This document shows, one piece after another, positions 8,821-18,921 of a DNA stretch of 64,000 nt. Made by a program: the position numbers and the translations under genes. This stretch comes from Candidatus Nitrotoga fabula (GTDB taxonomy: Bacteria > Pseudomonadota > Gammaproteobacteria > Burkholderiales > Gallionellaceae): the NCBI RefSeq assembly GCF_905221025.1, contig NZ_CAJNBL010000041.1, positions 84,793-148,792 of the forward strand. The letters are read 5' to 3'. Position 1 is the first letter of the stretch, and each line of letters opens with the position of its first letter. Under the pieces are notes generated by a model. The model saw only the letters and a program-made list of their open reading frames with translations. It was not told where the DNA came from and made no database searches.

Positions 8821-9075
8821 ATGAAAATTGAACTGGTGTATTTCGGTCGACCGAAAGAGCATTTAAAGGTAGCACGTGAAACGGCAGATTTGCCAGCGGG
8901 TACTTCTAATCTGGCAGGTGTGCTGGCATGGCTGCGTACACGTGGGGATGTATGGGCACAGGAGCTGGCCGACAACCGTGTGCGTTGTGCGATTAACCAG
9001 GAGTTTGCCGATTTGCCTGCCACCATTAAAGAGAATGACGAAATCGCCATTTTCTCGCCCATCTCCGGAGGTTGA
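8821..9075 (+). CDS. moaD: Molybdopterin synthase sulfur carrier subunit MoaD
   Basis: This ubiquitin-like sulfur carrier donates the dithiolene sulfurs to precursor Z within the MoaD-MoaE complex. The 84-residue protein begins MKIELVYFGRPKE and ends FSPISGG, with the required terminal Gly-Gly for thiocarboxylation. ATG at 8821 was chosen over an upstream ATG at 8797 because it gives the family-typical N-terminus. moaE begins one base after its stop. A second, defective copy lies just upstream. Confidence 0.93.
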   Translation: MKIELVYFGRPKEHLKVARETADLPAGTSNLAGVLAWLRTRGDVWAQELADNRVRCAINQEFADLPATIKENDEIAIFSPISGG

Positions 9076-9076
9076 A

Positions 9077-9550
9077 ATGAGCGTATCAATACAGGAATCT
9101 GATTTTGATCTTGCCGCCGAATTGAATACCCTGCGCTCTGGAAACTCAAAAGTAGGAGCCATGGTCAGCTTTGTCGGTTTGGTGCGGGATTTTAATCTGA
9201 ATGAAACCGTGGACAGCATTTACCTTGAGTATTACCCTGGCATGACCGAAAAGGCGCTGAACAAAATTATCGCCGAGGCTACCGAACGGTGGAATTTATT
9301 GAACGTCCGGGTAATTCATCGCATTGGAAGACTGTATGCCAGCGACCAGATCGTGCTGGTGGCCACTACAGCGCTGCACCGCGGGGAGGCGTTTGCTGGG
9401 TGCGAATTTATCATTGATTATCTGAAAACGGCTGCGCCTTTCTGGAAAAAGGAGGAAACCGGGGAAGGTTCGCACTGGCTGGAAACGCGTGAAACGGATG
9501 TGCAGCGCATGGAATATTGGCATAGCGATAAAGTCAGGAAATCGGCATGA
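9077..9550 (+). CDS. moaE: Molybdopterin synthase catalytic subunit MoaE
   Basis: MoaE inserts sulfur from MoaD thiocarboxylate into precursor Z to give molybdopterin. The 157-residue protein shows the family pattern: [13 protein letters not shown] near 30, the [13 protein letters not shown] segment near 48, [18 protein letters not shown], and the active-site region [12 protein letters not shown] with the conserved Lys residues. ATG at 9077 follows a GGAGGT ribosome site located within the moaD end. Its stop overlaps the moaC start by four bases. Confidence 0.94.
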   Translation: MSVSIQESDFDLAAELNTLRSGNSKVGAMVSFVGLVRDFNLNETVDSIYLEYYPGMTEKALNKIIAEATERWNLLNVRVIHRIGRLYASDQIVLVATTALHRGEAFAGCEFIIDYLKTAAPFWKKEETGEGSHWLETRETDVQRMEYWHSDKVRKSA

Positions 9551-10041
9551 ATAATGGCATGACACATTTTGACCAGGACGGTCAGGCGCACATGGTTGAC
9601 GTTGCCGGAAAAAGAGAGACCCAGCGTGTTGCCAGGGCCTCCGGGTATATTCAAATGAATCCTGCAACGCTGGGGCTGATTGCTTCCGGAACCGCCAAAA
9701 AAGGTGACGTGCTGGGCATTGCCCGCATTGCTGCGATACAGGCAAGCAAGCGTACCTCAGAACTTATCCCATTATGTCATCCTTTATACCTGACCCGTGT
9801 GGCTGTAGAGTTCCACCTCGACCATCAGAACAATATGGTGGAATGCATTACGACTGCAGAAACATTTGGCCGGACTGGTGTCGAAATTGAGGCCTTAACC
9901 GCAACCAGCATCGCCCTGCTGACGATCTATGACATGTGCAAGGCGGTGGATCGTGGCATGATTATCAACGATATCCGACTGTTGGAGAAAAAGGGCGGGA
10001 GATCAGGCCACTGGCGGGCTCCAGAGGAATCACAGTCCTAA
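9547..10041 (+). CDS. moaC: Cyclic pyranopterin monophosphate synthase MoaC
   Basis: MoaC makes cyclic pyranopterin monophosphate from the MoaA product of GTP. The 164-residue protein has [18 protein letters not shown] near the start, [21 protein letters not shown] near 60, [18 protein letters not shown] near 105, and the catalytic [11 protein letters not shown] near 137. It overlaps moaE (ATGA). No moaA is seen in the window, so the first step must be encoded elsewhere. An integrase stub and a broken IS follow directly, so moaC marks the edge of the conserved block. Confidence 0.95.
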   Translation: MNNGMTHFDQDGQAHMVDVAGKRETQRVARASGYIQMNPATLGLIASGTAKKGDVLGIARIAAIQASKRTSELIPLCHPLYLTRVAVEFHLDHQNNMVECITTAETFGRTGVEIEALTATSIALLTIYDMCKAVDRGMIINDIRLLEKKGGRSGHWRAPEESQS

Positions 10042-10130
10042 AAATCGCTTGAAAATCACTCCAGAATCCTGCTGAAAAATGATGAAAAAAGCCTTTCTGT
10101 CCAAATCCTGTCCAAATGGGATTTCACAGA

Positions 10131-10205
10131 ATGGCTTCAATCCGTTACCGCAACGGCAAATATCAGGTAAGAATTTCAAAGACTTGTACTTTTGCGTACA
10201 TTTGA
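10131..10205 (+). pseudogene. N-terminal stub of a phage-type tyrosine integrase
   Basis: ATG at 10131 opens a 24-codon frame, MASIRYRNGKYQVRISK and a few more residues. This is the typical start of the arm-type DNA-binding domain of tyrosine recombinases. It stops at a TGA at 10203, shortly before the IS481-type element. Upstream is a short direct repeat of TGTCCAAAT. It looks like the leftover edge of an integrated element beyond moaC. Confidence 0.55.
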
Positions 10206-10240
10206 AGCGTGAATTTGGTCTTGGTAATCGCGACATCATC

Positions 10241-11285
10241 TGACAGTTACCCGATTTGATCGAAGTGACTGTCAGTTCAGATTCAGCTATTCAATGTGGT
10301 GATTTTATCGTGCCACGCCTCCTTTCCGTCAATTAAAGTTTGCATCGGGGTGCGCCCACAACACATCTTGCCTTGATGAGTGCGGTCGTTGTTGTAGGTC
10401 ACTATCCAGGCATCCAGGTCAACCTGCAGTTCTTCAATTGACAGGTAAATCCTGCGGCGGAACGCCACCTGATAGACTCCGTGCCTCGATCCGTCAGAAT
10501 ACGGATCAAGCCCATCCCTTGTTCGGCAAAGAACGGCAGCACCTTGTCATTGAGCAGATCGGCAGCGGTGATTGGCGTCTTGGTGGTGTATAGCCTGGCT
10601 GCAGCCCACTTGGAATAAGTATCTACAAAAGTTTGTTGATAAATTCTGCCTACGCCCTTGATCGTGCCGACGTAAAAAGTGTCCTGGCTGCCAAGATAGC
10701 CAGGATGCGCGGTCTCGATTTCACCGTGTGCGGCGTCATCTTCCTGCTTTCTCTCGAGTGCCTGTACCTGCATCTCGGTCAGCACTTCACCGGTCTGGGC
10801 AACATGGCTCTCCAGTGCCGACAGGCGCTTCTTGAACGACTCGAGGTTATGTCGCAGCCAGACCGAGCGGACGCCAGAAGGTGAAACAAAGATGCCGCGT
10901 TTGCGCAGTTCATTTGAAACACGCAACTGCCCGAAGGCGGGCTGCTCCAACGCAAAGGCGGTGACGGCGGACTCCGCTATTTCCTCAACACGGTTCTTGG
11001 GATTGGGTTTGCGGCGATTGGCATCGATCAGCACCTCGACTCCGCCGGTTTCAACGGCGGCCTGATAACGATAGAAGGTATCGCGTGAAAAGCCCATCAC
11101 CTTGCAGGCGCGGGATACGTTGCCAAGTACGGCGGCCAGATTCAGCAAGCCAACCTTGTGTTTGATAATATTCTGTTGAACACTACTCATGGGGTTACTC
11201 CTTTGCGCTTACGCGCTTTGGTTGATAAAGATTCGCACCTCTATCAAACCGGGTAACCCCACCCTTTGGCAAGACCTTACTGTCA
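10241..11285 (-). mobile_element. IS481-type insertion element, internally deleted
   Basis: The element is bounded by TGACAGT at 10241 and ACTGTCA at 11279-11285 as terminal inverted repeats. Further in, both ends share a TTACCCG.TTTGAT motif in inverted orientation, but at different offsets. The left end also carries an extra ACTGTCA at 10268-10274. It encodes a broken DDE transposase on the minus strand. I see no clear target-site duplication in the flanks. The element separates moaC and the integrase stub from a StrF-like glycosyltransferase gene. Confidence 0.7.
10283..11190 (-). pseudogene. IS481-family transposase with internal deletion
   Basis: The N-terminal part from ATG 11190 has a helix-turn-helix (AAVLGNVSRACKVMGFSRDTFYRY) and two of the catalytic acidic residues, in QTFVDTYSKWAAARLY and ILTDRGTE. 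Right after RGTE the frame shifts and the sequence jumps to the C-terminal VAFRRRIYLSIEELQVDL segment, read in another frame down to 10283. The middle of the core, which in intact relatives holds the third catalytic residue (a Glu in CERFH), is absent. The deletion looks to be well over 100 bp. The protein cannot be an active DDE transposase. Confidence 0.85.
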
Positions 11286-11501
11286 GATTAAGTCTGGACT
11301 ACTAATTATGTCTCTGAACCGTATTTTCATTAGATGGCTGTCCACTGAATTTTTGGCGGTGAAATTAAAGAAAAATATCCTACAAGTTGCGTGAATTTAT
11401 ACACTTAGTTCGTAACAAGGATATAATATTCATTCTTTGATTTCCTTGGCATGTTACCGCAGATTTCAATGCGCTGAACGTCTCAATATCCTTAAAGAGG
11501 T

Positions 11502-12638
11502 ATGGATAATTCTCTGCAGATTGCAGCTGGCCTGCATAATGAAGCGGTTGCAAAATTTCGTTCAGGTTATATTGAGAATGCGATTGAAACTTTCAATATA
11601 TCTTTGAATATGGGGCTTGCTGCTTCTGGACGGGCACTGTTTGAAATTTACCGGAAACAGCAGATGCCATATCTGGCTGGCGAGGTTTCTGCACGTGCTG
11701 CGCTGCTGGAACCCATGAATTTCAGTTTTGTGCAAGATGCTTTGGCGTTCAATGTCCGTTATGCTTTCGAACAGCGTATTCTATATGAATCTGTCAGCCC
11801 ACGAGTTCCAGCGGACTGGTCGGTAATTGTTTGTAGCCACGACAATGACATGTATGCGACATTTCAGGAAAATTTCGAGTCTGTAGCAGGTAATCATCGT
11901 TTACAATTTGTACGCATTTCCGATGCGACTGGCATGAATGAAGGATATAAACGTGGTCTAGAGATGGCTTGGTTTGGTAATATTATTCTTTGTCATCATG
12001 ATATTGAATTGCTTGTTCCAGACTTTTTTGACAGGCTTTTAGGTCACCTTGATTGTTATGATTTTATTGGAGTTGCGGGTGCGTCCAAAATGTCTGGGCC
12101 AGCCATTTTATTTGATGGACATCCGCATCTTCTGAGCAGACTTAGCCAGCCTGCGAAAAACATGAAATCCAGAATACTGGCTTCATCCAGCCCATTTGCC
12201 CATGTAAGACCTGCGGCTGTACTGGATGGTGTATTTATCGCCTGCAAGCGTTCTGCTTTAGAACAGCTTGGATTTGACACGCAAATTACCGGTTTTCACT
12301 ATTATGACGTGGATCTCAGTCATCGAGCTTTTAAAGCTGGATACGATTTGGCGGTTGTTCCAGACCTTGCGCTTCACCATCAGAGTTATGGGAACTTCAA
12401 TACAGACTGGGAGAGGGGATTGTTACTGTTCAAACAGAAGTTTCCCGAACTACGAGGAGAGCCTTCCCCGCACAGGCATTTCTATACAACCTCTATCGGT
12501 TCGGAAAATGAAATTTCAGTTTGGTCATGGCTGAATACTTTGTCTGGCAAGTGGGACCAATTCAGAAGAGCTTCAGCTGAAGTTCAACCTGGTCTGGCCT
12601 GTATGAAGTCAACTGATCCTATGTTTCCATCGGTGTAA
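11502..12638 (+). CDS. StrF-like glycosyltransferase (GT-A fold) with helical N-terminus
   Basis: The 378-residue protein has an N-terminal helical, TPR-like part (residues 1-90). A glycosyltransferase domain follows: WSVIVCSHDND near 105, the metal-site-like IILCHHDIELLVPDFF near 160, and LDGVFIACKRSAL near 245. The acidic GFHYYDVDLSHRAFKAGYDLAVVPDL near 265 and HHQSYGNF complete the pattern of the PF13712/StrF group. It probably adds a sugar to a surface glycan or protein; the acceptor is unknown. It is more A+T-rich than its neighbours and sits behind an IS481 relic, which suggests acquisition by transfer. The start is ATG 11502 with an AAAGAGG ribosome site. Confidence 0.75.
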   Translation: MDNSLQIAAGLHNEAVAKFRSGYIENAIETFNISLNMGLAASGRALFEIYRKQQMPYLAGEVSARAALLEPMNFSFVQDALAFNVRYAFEQRILYESVSPRVPADWSVIVCSHDNDMYATFQENFESVAGNHRLQFVRISDATGMNEGYKRGLEMAWFGNIILCHHDIELLVPDFFDRLLGHLDCYDFIGVAGASKMSGPAILFDGHPHLLSRLSQPAKNMKSRILASSSPFAHVRPAAVLDGVFIACKRSALEQLGFDTQITGFHYYDVDLSHRAFKAGYDLAVVPDLALHHQSYGNFNTDWERGLLLFKQKFPELRGEPSPHRHFYTTSIGSENEISVWSWLNTLSGKWDQFRRASAEVQPGLACMKSTDPMFPSV

Positions 12639-12765
12639 TCCCAGGTGCGGTCCAATGAAGTTTTCCTCAAATTCAGGGTAGTAACATAACCAGCTTGGAT
12701 GATCATGAACAGGATACAGCCCCCGAAAATTGGCGCGAACGGTCAAGTTATGGCAACTGCACGAT

Positions 12766-13314
12766 CTATTTCGCTTTTTGTGCTGATTTTGGGCGGAATG
12801 CCTTGATGATGTCCGGATTGGTCTCGATATATGGGCCACCGATCAAATCGATACAGTAGGGTACGGCTGCAAATATTCCATCCAGTGTTTCTTTGATTGC
12901 CTTTGGTTGACCTGGCAGGTTCAAGATCAGTGATTGCCCCCGTGTCACGCCTGTCTGGCGTGACAGGATGGCAGTTGGAACGTAGCGCAGGCTGACCGCG
13001 CGCATTTGTTCACCAAATCCGGGAAGTATCTTATGTGCCACGGCTAGCGTGGCTTCCGGGGTTACGTCACGCAAAGCGGGTCCGGTTCCTCCCGTCGTAA
13101 GGATCAGATGGCATTTTTTTTGGTCTGCCAGTTCTATGAGGGTGGTTTCAATCAGTTGCTGTTCGTCCGGTATCAGGCGTGTGATGGACTGCCATGGGCT
13201 GATTAGTGCCTGTGTGAACCACTCCTGCAGGGCAGGGAGGCCGGCATCCTGGTATACGCCGCTGCTCGCCCGGTCACTGATGGATACAAGGCCAATGGTA
13301 AGAGTATCAGTCAT
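12766..13314 (-). CDS. mog: Molybdopterin adenylyltransferase (MogA/MoaB family)
   Basis: It adenylates molybdopterin before molybdate insertion. The 182-residue protein has GLVSISDRASSGVYQDAG at the start, the nucleotide/phosphate loop LTTGGTGPALRDVTPEAT near 70, and the NLPGQPKAIKETLDG segment near 130. ATG at 13314 (MTDTLTIGLVS) was chosen over a TTG at 13371, which would add a non-conserved 19-residue extension. It lies apart from the mobB-moaC cluster, beyond the IS481/glycosyltransferase insertion, so the accessory DNA may have split a once larger molybdopterin locus. That is inference. Confidence 0.9.
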   Translation of the reverse strand: MTDTLTIGLVSISDRASSGVYQDAGLPALQEWFTQALISPWQSITRLIPDEQQLIETTLIELADQKKCHLILTTGGTGPALRDVTPEATLAVAHKILPGFGEQMRAVSLRYVPTAILSRQTGVTRGQSLILNLPGQPKAIKETLDGIFAAVPYCIDLIGGPYIETNPDIIKAFRPKSAQKAK

Positions 13315-13465
13315 GTTGCTGGTTTGGTTTGATTCGGAAAAATGGCGTGCAGCCTTTTTTCCTAGATTCAATTATTAATTATTAATTATAGTTTGCATAT
13401 GCTGAAGCCGCAATCTTATTGTGTTGTATAAGCGGTAAAACTAGGGTGTAGAGACGGCATGTTTT

Positions 13466-14074
<609 letters not shown>

Positions 14075-14102
14075 TCATGCAGGATTATTTGTGGTCCTGG
14101 CT

Positions 14103-15830
14103 TCATGGTAAAGAGGTAATGTGTGTAGTTTTTGACCTCAGAAATGAGAGGATGTCTTTCAGAGGGATGAACTGGGCTTCCAGATCCCATCGTCCCTTGT
14201 ATTCAACCATTGGTACATCCTGCGCAAGTCCACGATCCCCGATCACGACACGGTGGGGGACGCCGATCAGATCGAGGTCAGCAAACATGACCCCAGGGCG
14301 TTCATTGCGGTCATCCAGTAGTACCTCTATATCTGCAGCATCAAGATTTTTGTAAAGCTGTTCGGTTGCTGTTTTTACCGTTTCGCTCTTGTTCATGCCG
14401 ATCGGTAAAATTCCTACCTGGAATGGGGCAATGGCGGCAGGGAGGGTAATTCCCTTTTCGTCATAGTTCTGTTCGATTGCAGCAGCGACAATACGTGAAA
14501 TTCCGATGCCATAACAACCCATTTCGAAGAACTGGGATTTACCTTGTTCATCCAGGAAAGTGGCATTGAGTGCTTCGGAATAATTGGTGCGCAGCTGAAA
14601 AATATGGCCAACCTCGATCCCACGGCAAAGCTCCAGGATGCCTTTCCCGTCCGGGCTCGGGTCGCCTGCGACCACGTTTCGCAGATCGTGCACGTTGGAC
14701 TCTTCCAGGTTGAAATCGCGGCCGGCGTTTACGCTAATGTAGTGAAAACCGTCATCATTGGCTCCGCAGACAAAATTGCTCATGGTTGCAGCAGAGCGAT
14801 CCGCCAGGATGCGTACCGCTGCATTGACCGGGCCAATATAACCGGTACGGCATCCCATGTACCGATGAATTTCATCGTCGCTGGCGAAGCGGAATTCGCC
14901 GATTATCTTGGCTGCTTTGATTTCATTCAGCATATGATCACCACGCAGCAGGATCAGGATGAAGTTGTTTTCTGCATCCAATACGGCGATGGTTTTTAGT
15001 ACTTGCTGCGGTGACACATTGAGAAAGGTGCAGATTTCCTCAATGGATTTCTGACCAGGCGTAATGATCTTTTGCATTGTTTCGCCGGTGGGTGCGCGTA
15101 CCATACTGGACGGGATGGCTTCTGCCAGTTCCACATTCGCAGCGTAATCAGAAGTGGGGCAATAAGCCAGCCCGTCTTCTCCTGAATCAGCCAGAACATG
15201 GAATTCGTGAGAATTGCTACCGCCTATGGCTCCTGTATCTGCCGCAACAGCACGGAACTGGAGGCCCATACGGGTGAAAATACGAGTATAGGTGTCATAC
15301 ATGACTTCGTAGGTTTGTTTCAGGCTGTCAAAATCGGCGTGGAATGAATAGGCATCTTTCATTACAAATTCGCGTGCGCGCATCACGCCAAAACGGGGGC
15401 GGACTTCATCACGGAATTTAGTCTGGATTTGGTAAAAGTTCACAGGTAACTGACGGTAGCTGTTGATTTCACGGCGAGCGATATCCGTAATCACTTCTTC
15501 ATGGGTGGGTCCGAAGCAAAATTCATTGTCATGGCGATCCCTGATTTTCAGCATTTGCGGTCCGAATACTTCCCAGCGCCCGGTTTCCTGCCAAAGTTCT
15601 GCCGGCTGGATCGCGGGCATCAGTACCTCTATGCCGCCCCCTTTATTCATTTCTTCCCGGACTACGGTTTCTACCTTGCGCAGTACGCGCAGCCCCAGAG
15701 GCATCCAGGTATACAGCCCGCTGGCCAGTTTCTTGATGTAACCGGCGCGCAACATCAAGCGGTGGCTGATAAGCTCTGCTTCAGATGGAGCTTCTTTCTG
15801 GGTGGAGATAAAGAATTTGGAAATGCGCAT
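14103..15830 (-). CDS. proS: Prolyl-tRNA synthetase
   Basis: This class II synthetase is of the bacterial form with an editing insertion, 575 residues as expected. Class II motifs are visible: motif 1 around [14 protein letters not shown], motif 2 around [21 protein letters not shown] near 150, and motif 3 in [13 protein letters not shown] near 445. The insertion domain lies between roughly 225 and 405. The C-terminal anticodon-binding domain begins near [11 protein letters not shown]. The gene diverges from rppH across a 156-bp promoter region, a common betaproteobacterial arrangement. Confidence 0.96.
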   Translation of the reverse strand: MRISKFFISTQKEAPSEAELISHRLMLRAGYIKKLASGLYTWMPLGLRVLRKVETVVREEMNKGGGIEVLMPAIQPAELWQETGRWEVFGPQMLKIRDRHDNEFCFGPTHEEVITDIARREINSYRQLPVNFYQIQTKFRDEVRPRFGVMRAREFVMKDAYSFHADFDSLKQTYEVMYDTYTRIFTRMGLQFRAVAADTGAIGGSNSHEFHVLADSGEDGLAYCPTSDYAANVELAEAIPSSMVRAPTGETMQKIITPGQKSIEEICTFLNVSPQQVLKTIAVLDAENNFILILLRGDHMLNEIKAAKIIGEFRFASDDEIHRYMGCRTGYIGPVNAAVRILADRSAATMSNFVCGANDDGFHYISVNAGRDFNLEESNVHDLRNVVAGDPSPDGKGILELCRGIEVGHIFQLRTNYSEALNATFLDEQGKSQFFEMGCYGIGISRIVAAAIEQNYDEKGITLPAAIAPFQVGILPIGMNKSETVKTATEQLYKNLDAADIEVLLDDRNERPGVMFADLDLIGVPHRVVIGDRGLAQDVPMVEYKGRWDLEAQFIPLKDILSFLRSKTTHITSLP

Positions 15831-15986
15831 GATATTTTTGTTAGTTAATCTAATAATCAGGTTTTTGAATTTTACAGCGAACTGGTCAAGGATGCTCTAT
15901 TGATTATGAAGGGTCGTCTTTCAATATGCAGTGAAATGTGAAAAAATCCGGACTTTAAAAAATAAAATAATGAACAGGTGACGAAG

Positions 15987-16517
15987 ATGATTGATCGGGA
16001 TGGTTATCGCCCCAACGTCGGCATCATACTGGCTAACTCAAAGAACCAGGTATTCTGGGGAAAACGCATCAGGCAGCATGCCTGGCAGTTTCCGCAAGGT
16101 GGCATTCAGCATGGTGAAACACCAGAGCAGGCAATGTATCGCGAACTGCAGGAAGAAATTGGCCTGGAGTCCTGTCATGTGCAGATACTTGGCCGTACGC
16201 GTGAATGGATACGTTATGATGTACCGCAGCATTGGGTTAAGCGCGAGTGGCGCGGTAACTACAAAGGACAGAAGCAGATATGGTTTCTGTTGCGGCTGGT
16301 TGGGCGTGATTGTGATGTAAGTCTGCGCGCTTCGCAGCATCCGGAATTTGATGCTTGGCGCTGGAACGATTACTGGGTTGGAATTGACAGTGTGATCGAA
16401 TTCAAGCGGGATGTTTATCGCCTGGCATTGAGTGAACTGGTGCGCTATCTGCCGCAAATCAATCATGCAGCGAGCCGGGATGCAGGAAAGAAACGTGATG
16501 CCGGATCAATCCGCTAG
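15987..16517 (+). CDS. rppH: RNA pyrophosphohydrolase RppH
   Basis: This Nudix hydrolase removes pyrophosphate from mRNA 5' ends to trigger decay. The Nudix box [19 protein letters not shown] at about residues 38-56 has all key Glu residues. The N-terminus [15 protein letters not shown] is the family standard, which is why ATG 15987 was chosen over a GTG nine bases upstream. The remaining length, 176 residues, is normal. The last 20 residues are basic and poorly conserved. Confidence 0.95.
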   Translation: MIDRDGYRPNVGIILANSKNQVFWGKRIRQHAWQFPQGGIQHGETPEQAMYRELQEEIGLESCHVQILGRTREWIRYDVPQHWVKREWRGNYKGQKQIWFLLRLVGRDCDVSLRASQHPEFDAWRWNDYWVGIDSVIEFKRDVYRLALSELVRYLPQINHAASRDAGKKRDAGSIR

Positions 16518-16701
16518 CGGGTAATGATGCAAGCCCTGACTTTTGGCGGCCATGACTGGCAGAAAATTCCGATTTGACCTCGCTTGTTAAATTAAGAATT
16601 GCTCTTGTGATAATCTGAATCACCCGGACGCTGCTTGCATTGCAGATTTCTGATGTACCTGTCTTCCATCCGCAACAAGGGAAATTATTAAGGATGCAAT
16701 C

Positions 16702-17241
16702 ATGTCAAAGAAAGCTTTTCTGACCGATATCGTTACCCTGCGCGAACGCGCCCGCAAGCACATAGAACAGGGAGCGATTACCGCCGGTTATCGCGGTGAC
16801 CGCGAGACCATTGTCAAGCTGCTGAATGAAGCACTGGCGACAGAAATAGTTTGCGTGCTGCGCTACAAACGGCATTACTACACTGCTACTGGCATCAATG
16901 CACAAAGCGTTGCGGCAGAGTTTCTGCAGCATGCCAATGAAGAACAGCTCCATGCTGACCAGATTGCACAGCGTATCGTGCAACTGGGTGGAAAACCGGA
17001 TTTTTCTCCCGAGGGTCTGGCAACGCGAAGCCATGCCGAATACCATGATGGCGAGGACTTGCTTGAGATGGTACGCGAAGATCTGATTGCTGAGCGGATT
17101 GCCATTGAAAGCTATGGTGAGATGATCAACTATCTTGGTAACGATGATCCTACTACAAGGCGTATGCTGGAATCCATACTTGCCATGGAGGAAGAGCACG
17201 CTGATGATCTTTCTGGCCTTCTGGCGGAGATGGTGGGGTAA
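16702..17241 (+). CDS. Ferritin-like / bacterioferritin-type iron protein
   Basis: The 179-residue all-helical protein carries four-helix-bundle diiron ligands: EALATEIVCVLRYKRH, EFLQHANEEQLHADQIAQR, EDLIAERIAIESYGEM and ILAMEEEHADDL, each with the Glu/His spacing of ferritin-like carboxylate proteins. It probably binds or oxidises iron, or protects from peroxide, in the cytoplasm. It resembles the Dps/bacterioferritin-related proteins seen in betaproteobacteria, but the N-terminal 30 residues are unlike E. coli Bfr. It stands alone, with a poorly coding 450-bp region behind it. Confidence 0.8.
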   Translation: MSKKAFLTDIVTLRERARKHIEQGAITAGYRGDRETIVKLLNEALATEIVCVLRYKRHYYTATGINAQSVAAEFLQHANEEQLHADQIAQRIVQLGGKPDFSPEGLATRSHAEYHDGEDLLEMVREDLIAERIAIESYGEMINYLGNDDPTTRRMLESILAMEEEHADDLSGLLAEMVG

Positions 17242-17695
17242 CAATCGGTTGATTGCGGAATTTTTAACAGTCTTTCAGTCAATTTACCTCGGTTCAGTGT
17301 GGGTTGATTTGCCACAAAGCTTATGTCGTTGACGGGCAAATTGAATCTGATTATGCATAGTATTTTTTGCTTTTTTCATTCCTTGCTTTCAGACAAGATT
17401 TTTGGTTTGACTTTGATGTTTTTTCTTCGGGACAGGATGATTCCTGGCTCAGGAATGGGAGCATTCCTTTAACCTGGTTCCAGCTTGGGCTGGTCGTTTA
17501 ATGCATATTTCCACGTGAGGGCTGATATTGAGACCAGTGGGCAATCTGTGCGCAACTCGTTATTGTATGTTGGTGTTGTGTGTCATTGTTACAATGAAGC
17601 CGGGTGAGGCTCATTTTTGTTGAAATTATTGTGGAAGTATAGGGTTCTGGCATGGACGGACCTATGCACAGATGAACATTCGTTGAAAGGTATGC
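17242..17695. other. 454-bp intergenic region with two overlapping hairpins
   Basis: No gene is evident. At 17441-17455, TTCCTG-gct-CAGGAA forms a short stem. At 17451-17468, AGGAATG-ggag-CATTCCT forms another. The two share bases 17451-17455 and so cannot form together, a pattern seen in attenuators. A link to the downstream DUF475 gene, more than 200 bp away, is speculative. I could not find a clear manganese (yybP-ykoY) riboswitch match. Confidence 0.4.
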
Positions 17696-18733
17696 ATGCG
17701 TTATTTCAGGGTTTCATTCCTGTTGGCTTTTCTTGGTCTTGGGCTTGCGGTATGGTGGGGATATAACCGTGGCGGTTGGATAGGGGCTTTTGAAGCTTTT
17801 GGAATTGCTGCGATTCTGAGTATCATGGAAGTTTCGCTTTCTTTTGACAATGCGGTTGTCAATGCTTCGATCCTTAAAACCTGGAACAAGTTCTGGCAGG
17901 ACATTTTTCTGACAGTAGGGATGCTGATTGCAGTATTTGGAATGCGGTTGCTCTTCCCGCTGGTAATTGTTGCCTTTGCAGCGGATATCGGAATTCTGGA
18001 AGTGTGGAGCATGGCGCTGGGTAAACCAGATGAATATGCACGCCATCTGCATGAACATCATGCAGAGGTGGCTGCGTTTGGGGGAGTTTTCCTGTTGCTC
18101 GTGTTCCTGAATTTTCTGCTGGATGAAAACAAGGAGCTTCACTGGCTGGGTCATATCGAGAAAAAAATTTCCAGTTTTGGCAAGGTGGAATCCATTTCGG
18201 TAATGGTTGCGATTGGTACCTTGCTGGGCAGTCTCACCATGGTCGGAGAAGAAAAACAGCTTGCAGTTCTGGTCGCCGGTCTCTGGGGAATCCTCTCCTA
18301 TGTTGGCGTAGATGCGATCAGCAGTCTTCTCGAAAAGGAAGAAGGGGATGCCAAGGTTGGGGATGCCATCAAGCAGGGCGGGGTAGGTGGATTCCTCTAT
18401 CTGGAGGTGCTGGATGCTTCATTTTCTTTTGATGGGGTGATCGGGGCGTTTGCCATTACCAAGGATATTGTCATTATCATGATAGGCTTGGGCATCGGGG
18501 CGATGTTTGTGCGTTCCTTGACGGTTTTTCTGGTACGGAAAGAAATTCTCGATGCGTACGTTTTTCTGGAGCATGGCGCGCATTATGCAATCGGAATTCT
18601 TGCAGTTATTATGCTTGCGAGTATGAAATTTCATATTCCCGAGGTTTTCACCGGCCTGATCGGAGTAGCCTTTATCATTGCGGCGCTGTGGTCTTCATTG
18701 CGCTACAGGCGTCGCCTGCAGACCAACCACTGA
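17696..18733 (+). CDS. DUF475 / TerC-like integral membrane protein
   Basis: The 345-residue protein has about nine hydrophobic segments and the acidic membrane motifs of the TerC/DUF475 group: SIMEVSLSFDNAVVNAS near 45 and the matching LEVLDASFSFDGVIGAF near 240. These paired acidic motifs suggest metal-ion transport or sensing; related proteins are linked to tellurite resistance and manganese export. A cytoplasmic loop rich in His and Glu (HLHEHHAE near 120) may bind metal. It is followed on the same strand, about 190 bp later, by a Na/Pi cotransporter-like gene. Function is inferred from family only. Confidence 0.8.
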   Translation: MRYFRVSFLLAFLGLGLAVWWGYNRGGWIGAFEAFGIAAILSIMEVSLSFDNAVVNASILKTWNKFWQDIFLTVGMLIAVFGMRLLFPLVIVAFAADIGILEVWSMALGKPDEYARHLHEHHAEVAAFGGVFLLLVFLNFLLDENKELHWLGHIEKKISSFGKVESISVMVAIGTLLGSLTMVGEEKQLAVLVAGLWGILSYVGVDAISSLLEKEEGDAKVGDAIKQGGVGGFLYLEVLDASFSFDGVIGAFAITKDIVIIMIGLGIGAMFVRSLTVFLVRKEILDAYVFLEHGAHYAIGILAVIMLASMKFHIPEVFTGLIGVAFIIAALWSSLRYRRRLQTNH

Positions 18734-18921
18734 TCCACGCAGCAATATTGCTGGTTTTTGTTTACAGGGCAGTTAAGCGCTCGGGGGAGCGCCGTCAGCG
18801 GGCAGATCTATTTCCAGGAACTGACAAGAATATTGCAGGAAATGCAAGCGGGTGCTGCTTTTTTCTGGAACCGGCATGTTTGATTTTTTCCAGGTTTTCT
18901 CATATTCCTTAAGATTTGTAT

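Noticed and set aside
17469..17695. Manganese (yybP-ykoY) riboswitch before the DUF475 gene
   Set aside because: The conserved loop sequences of that class were not visible.
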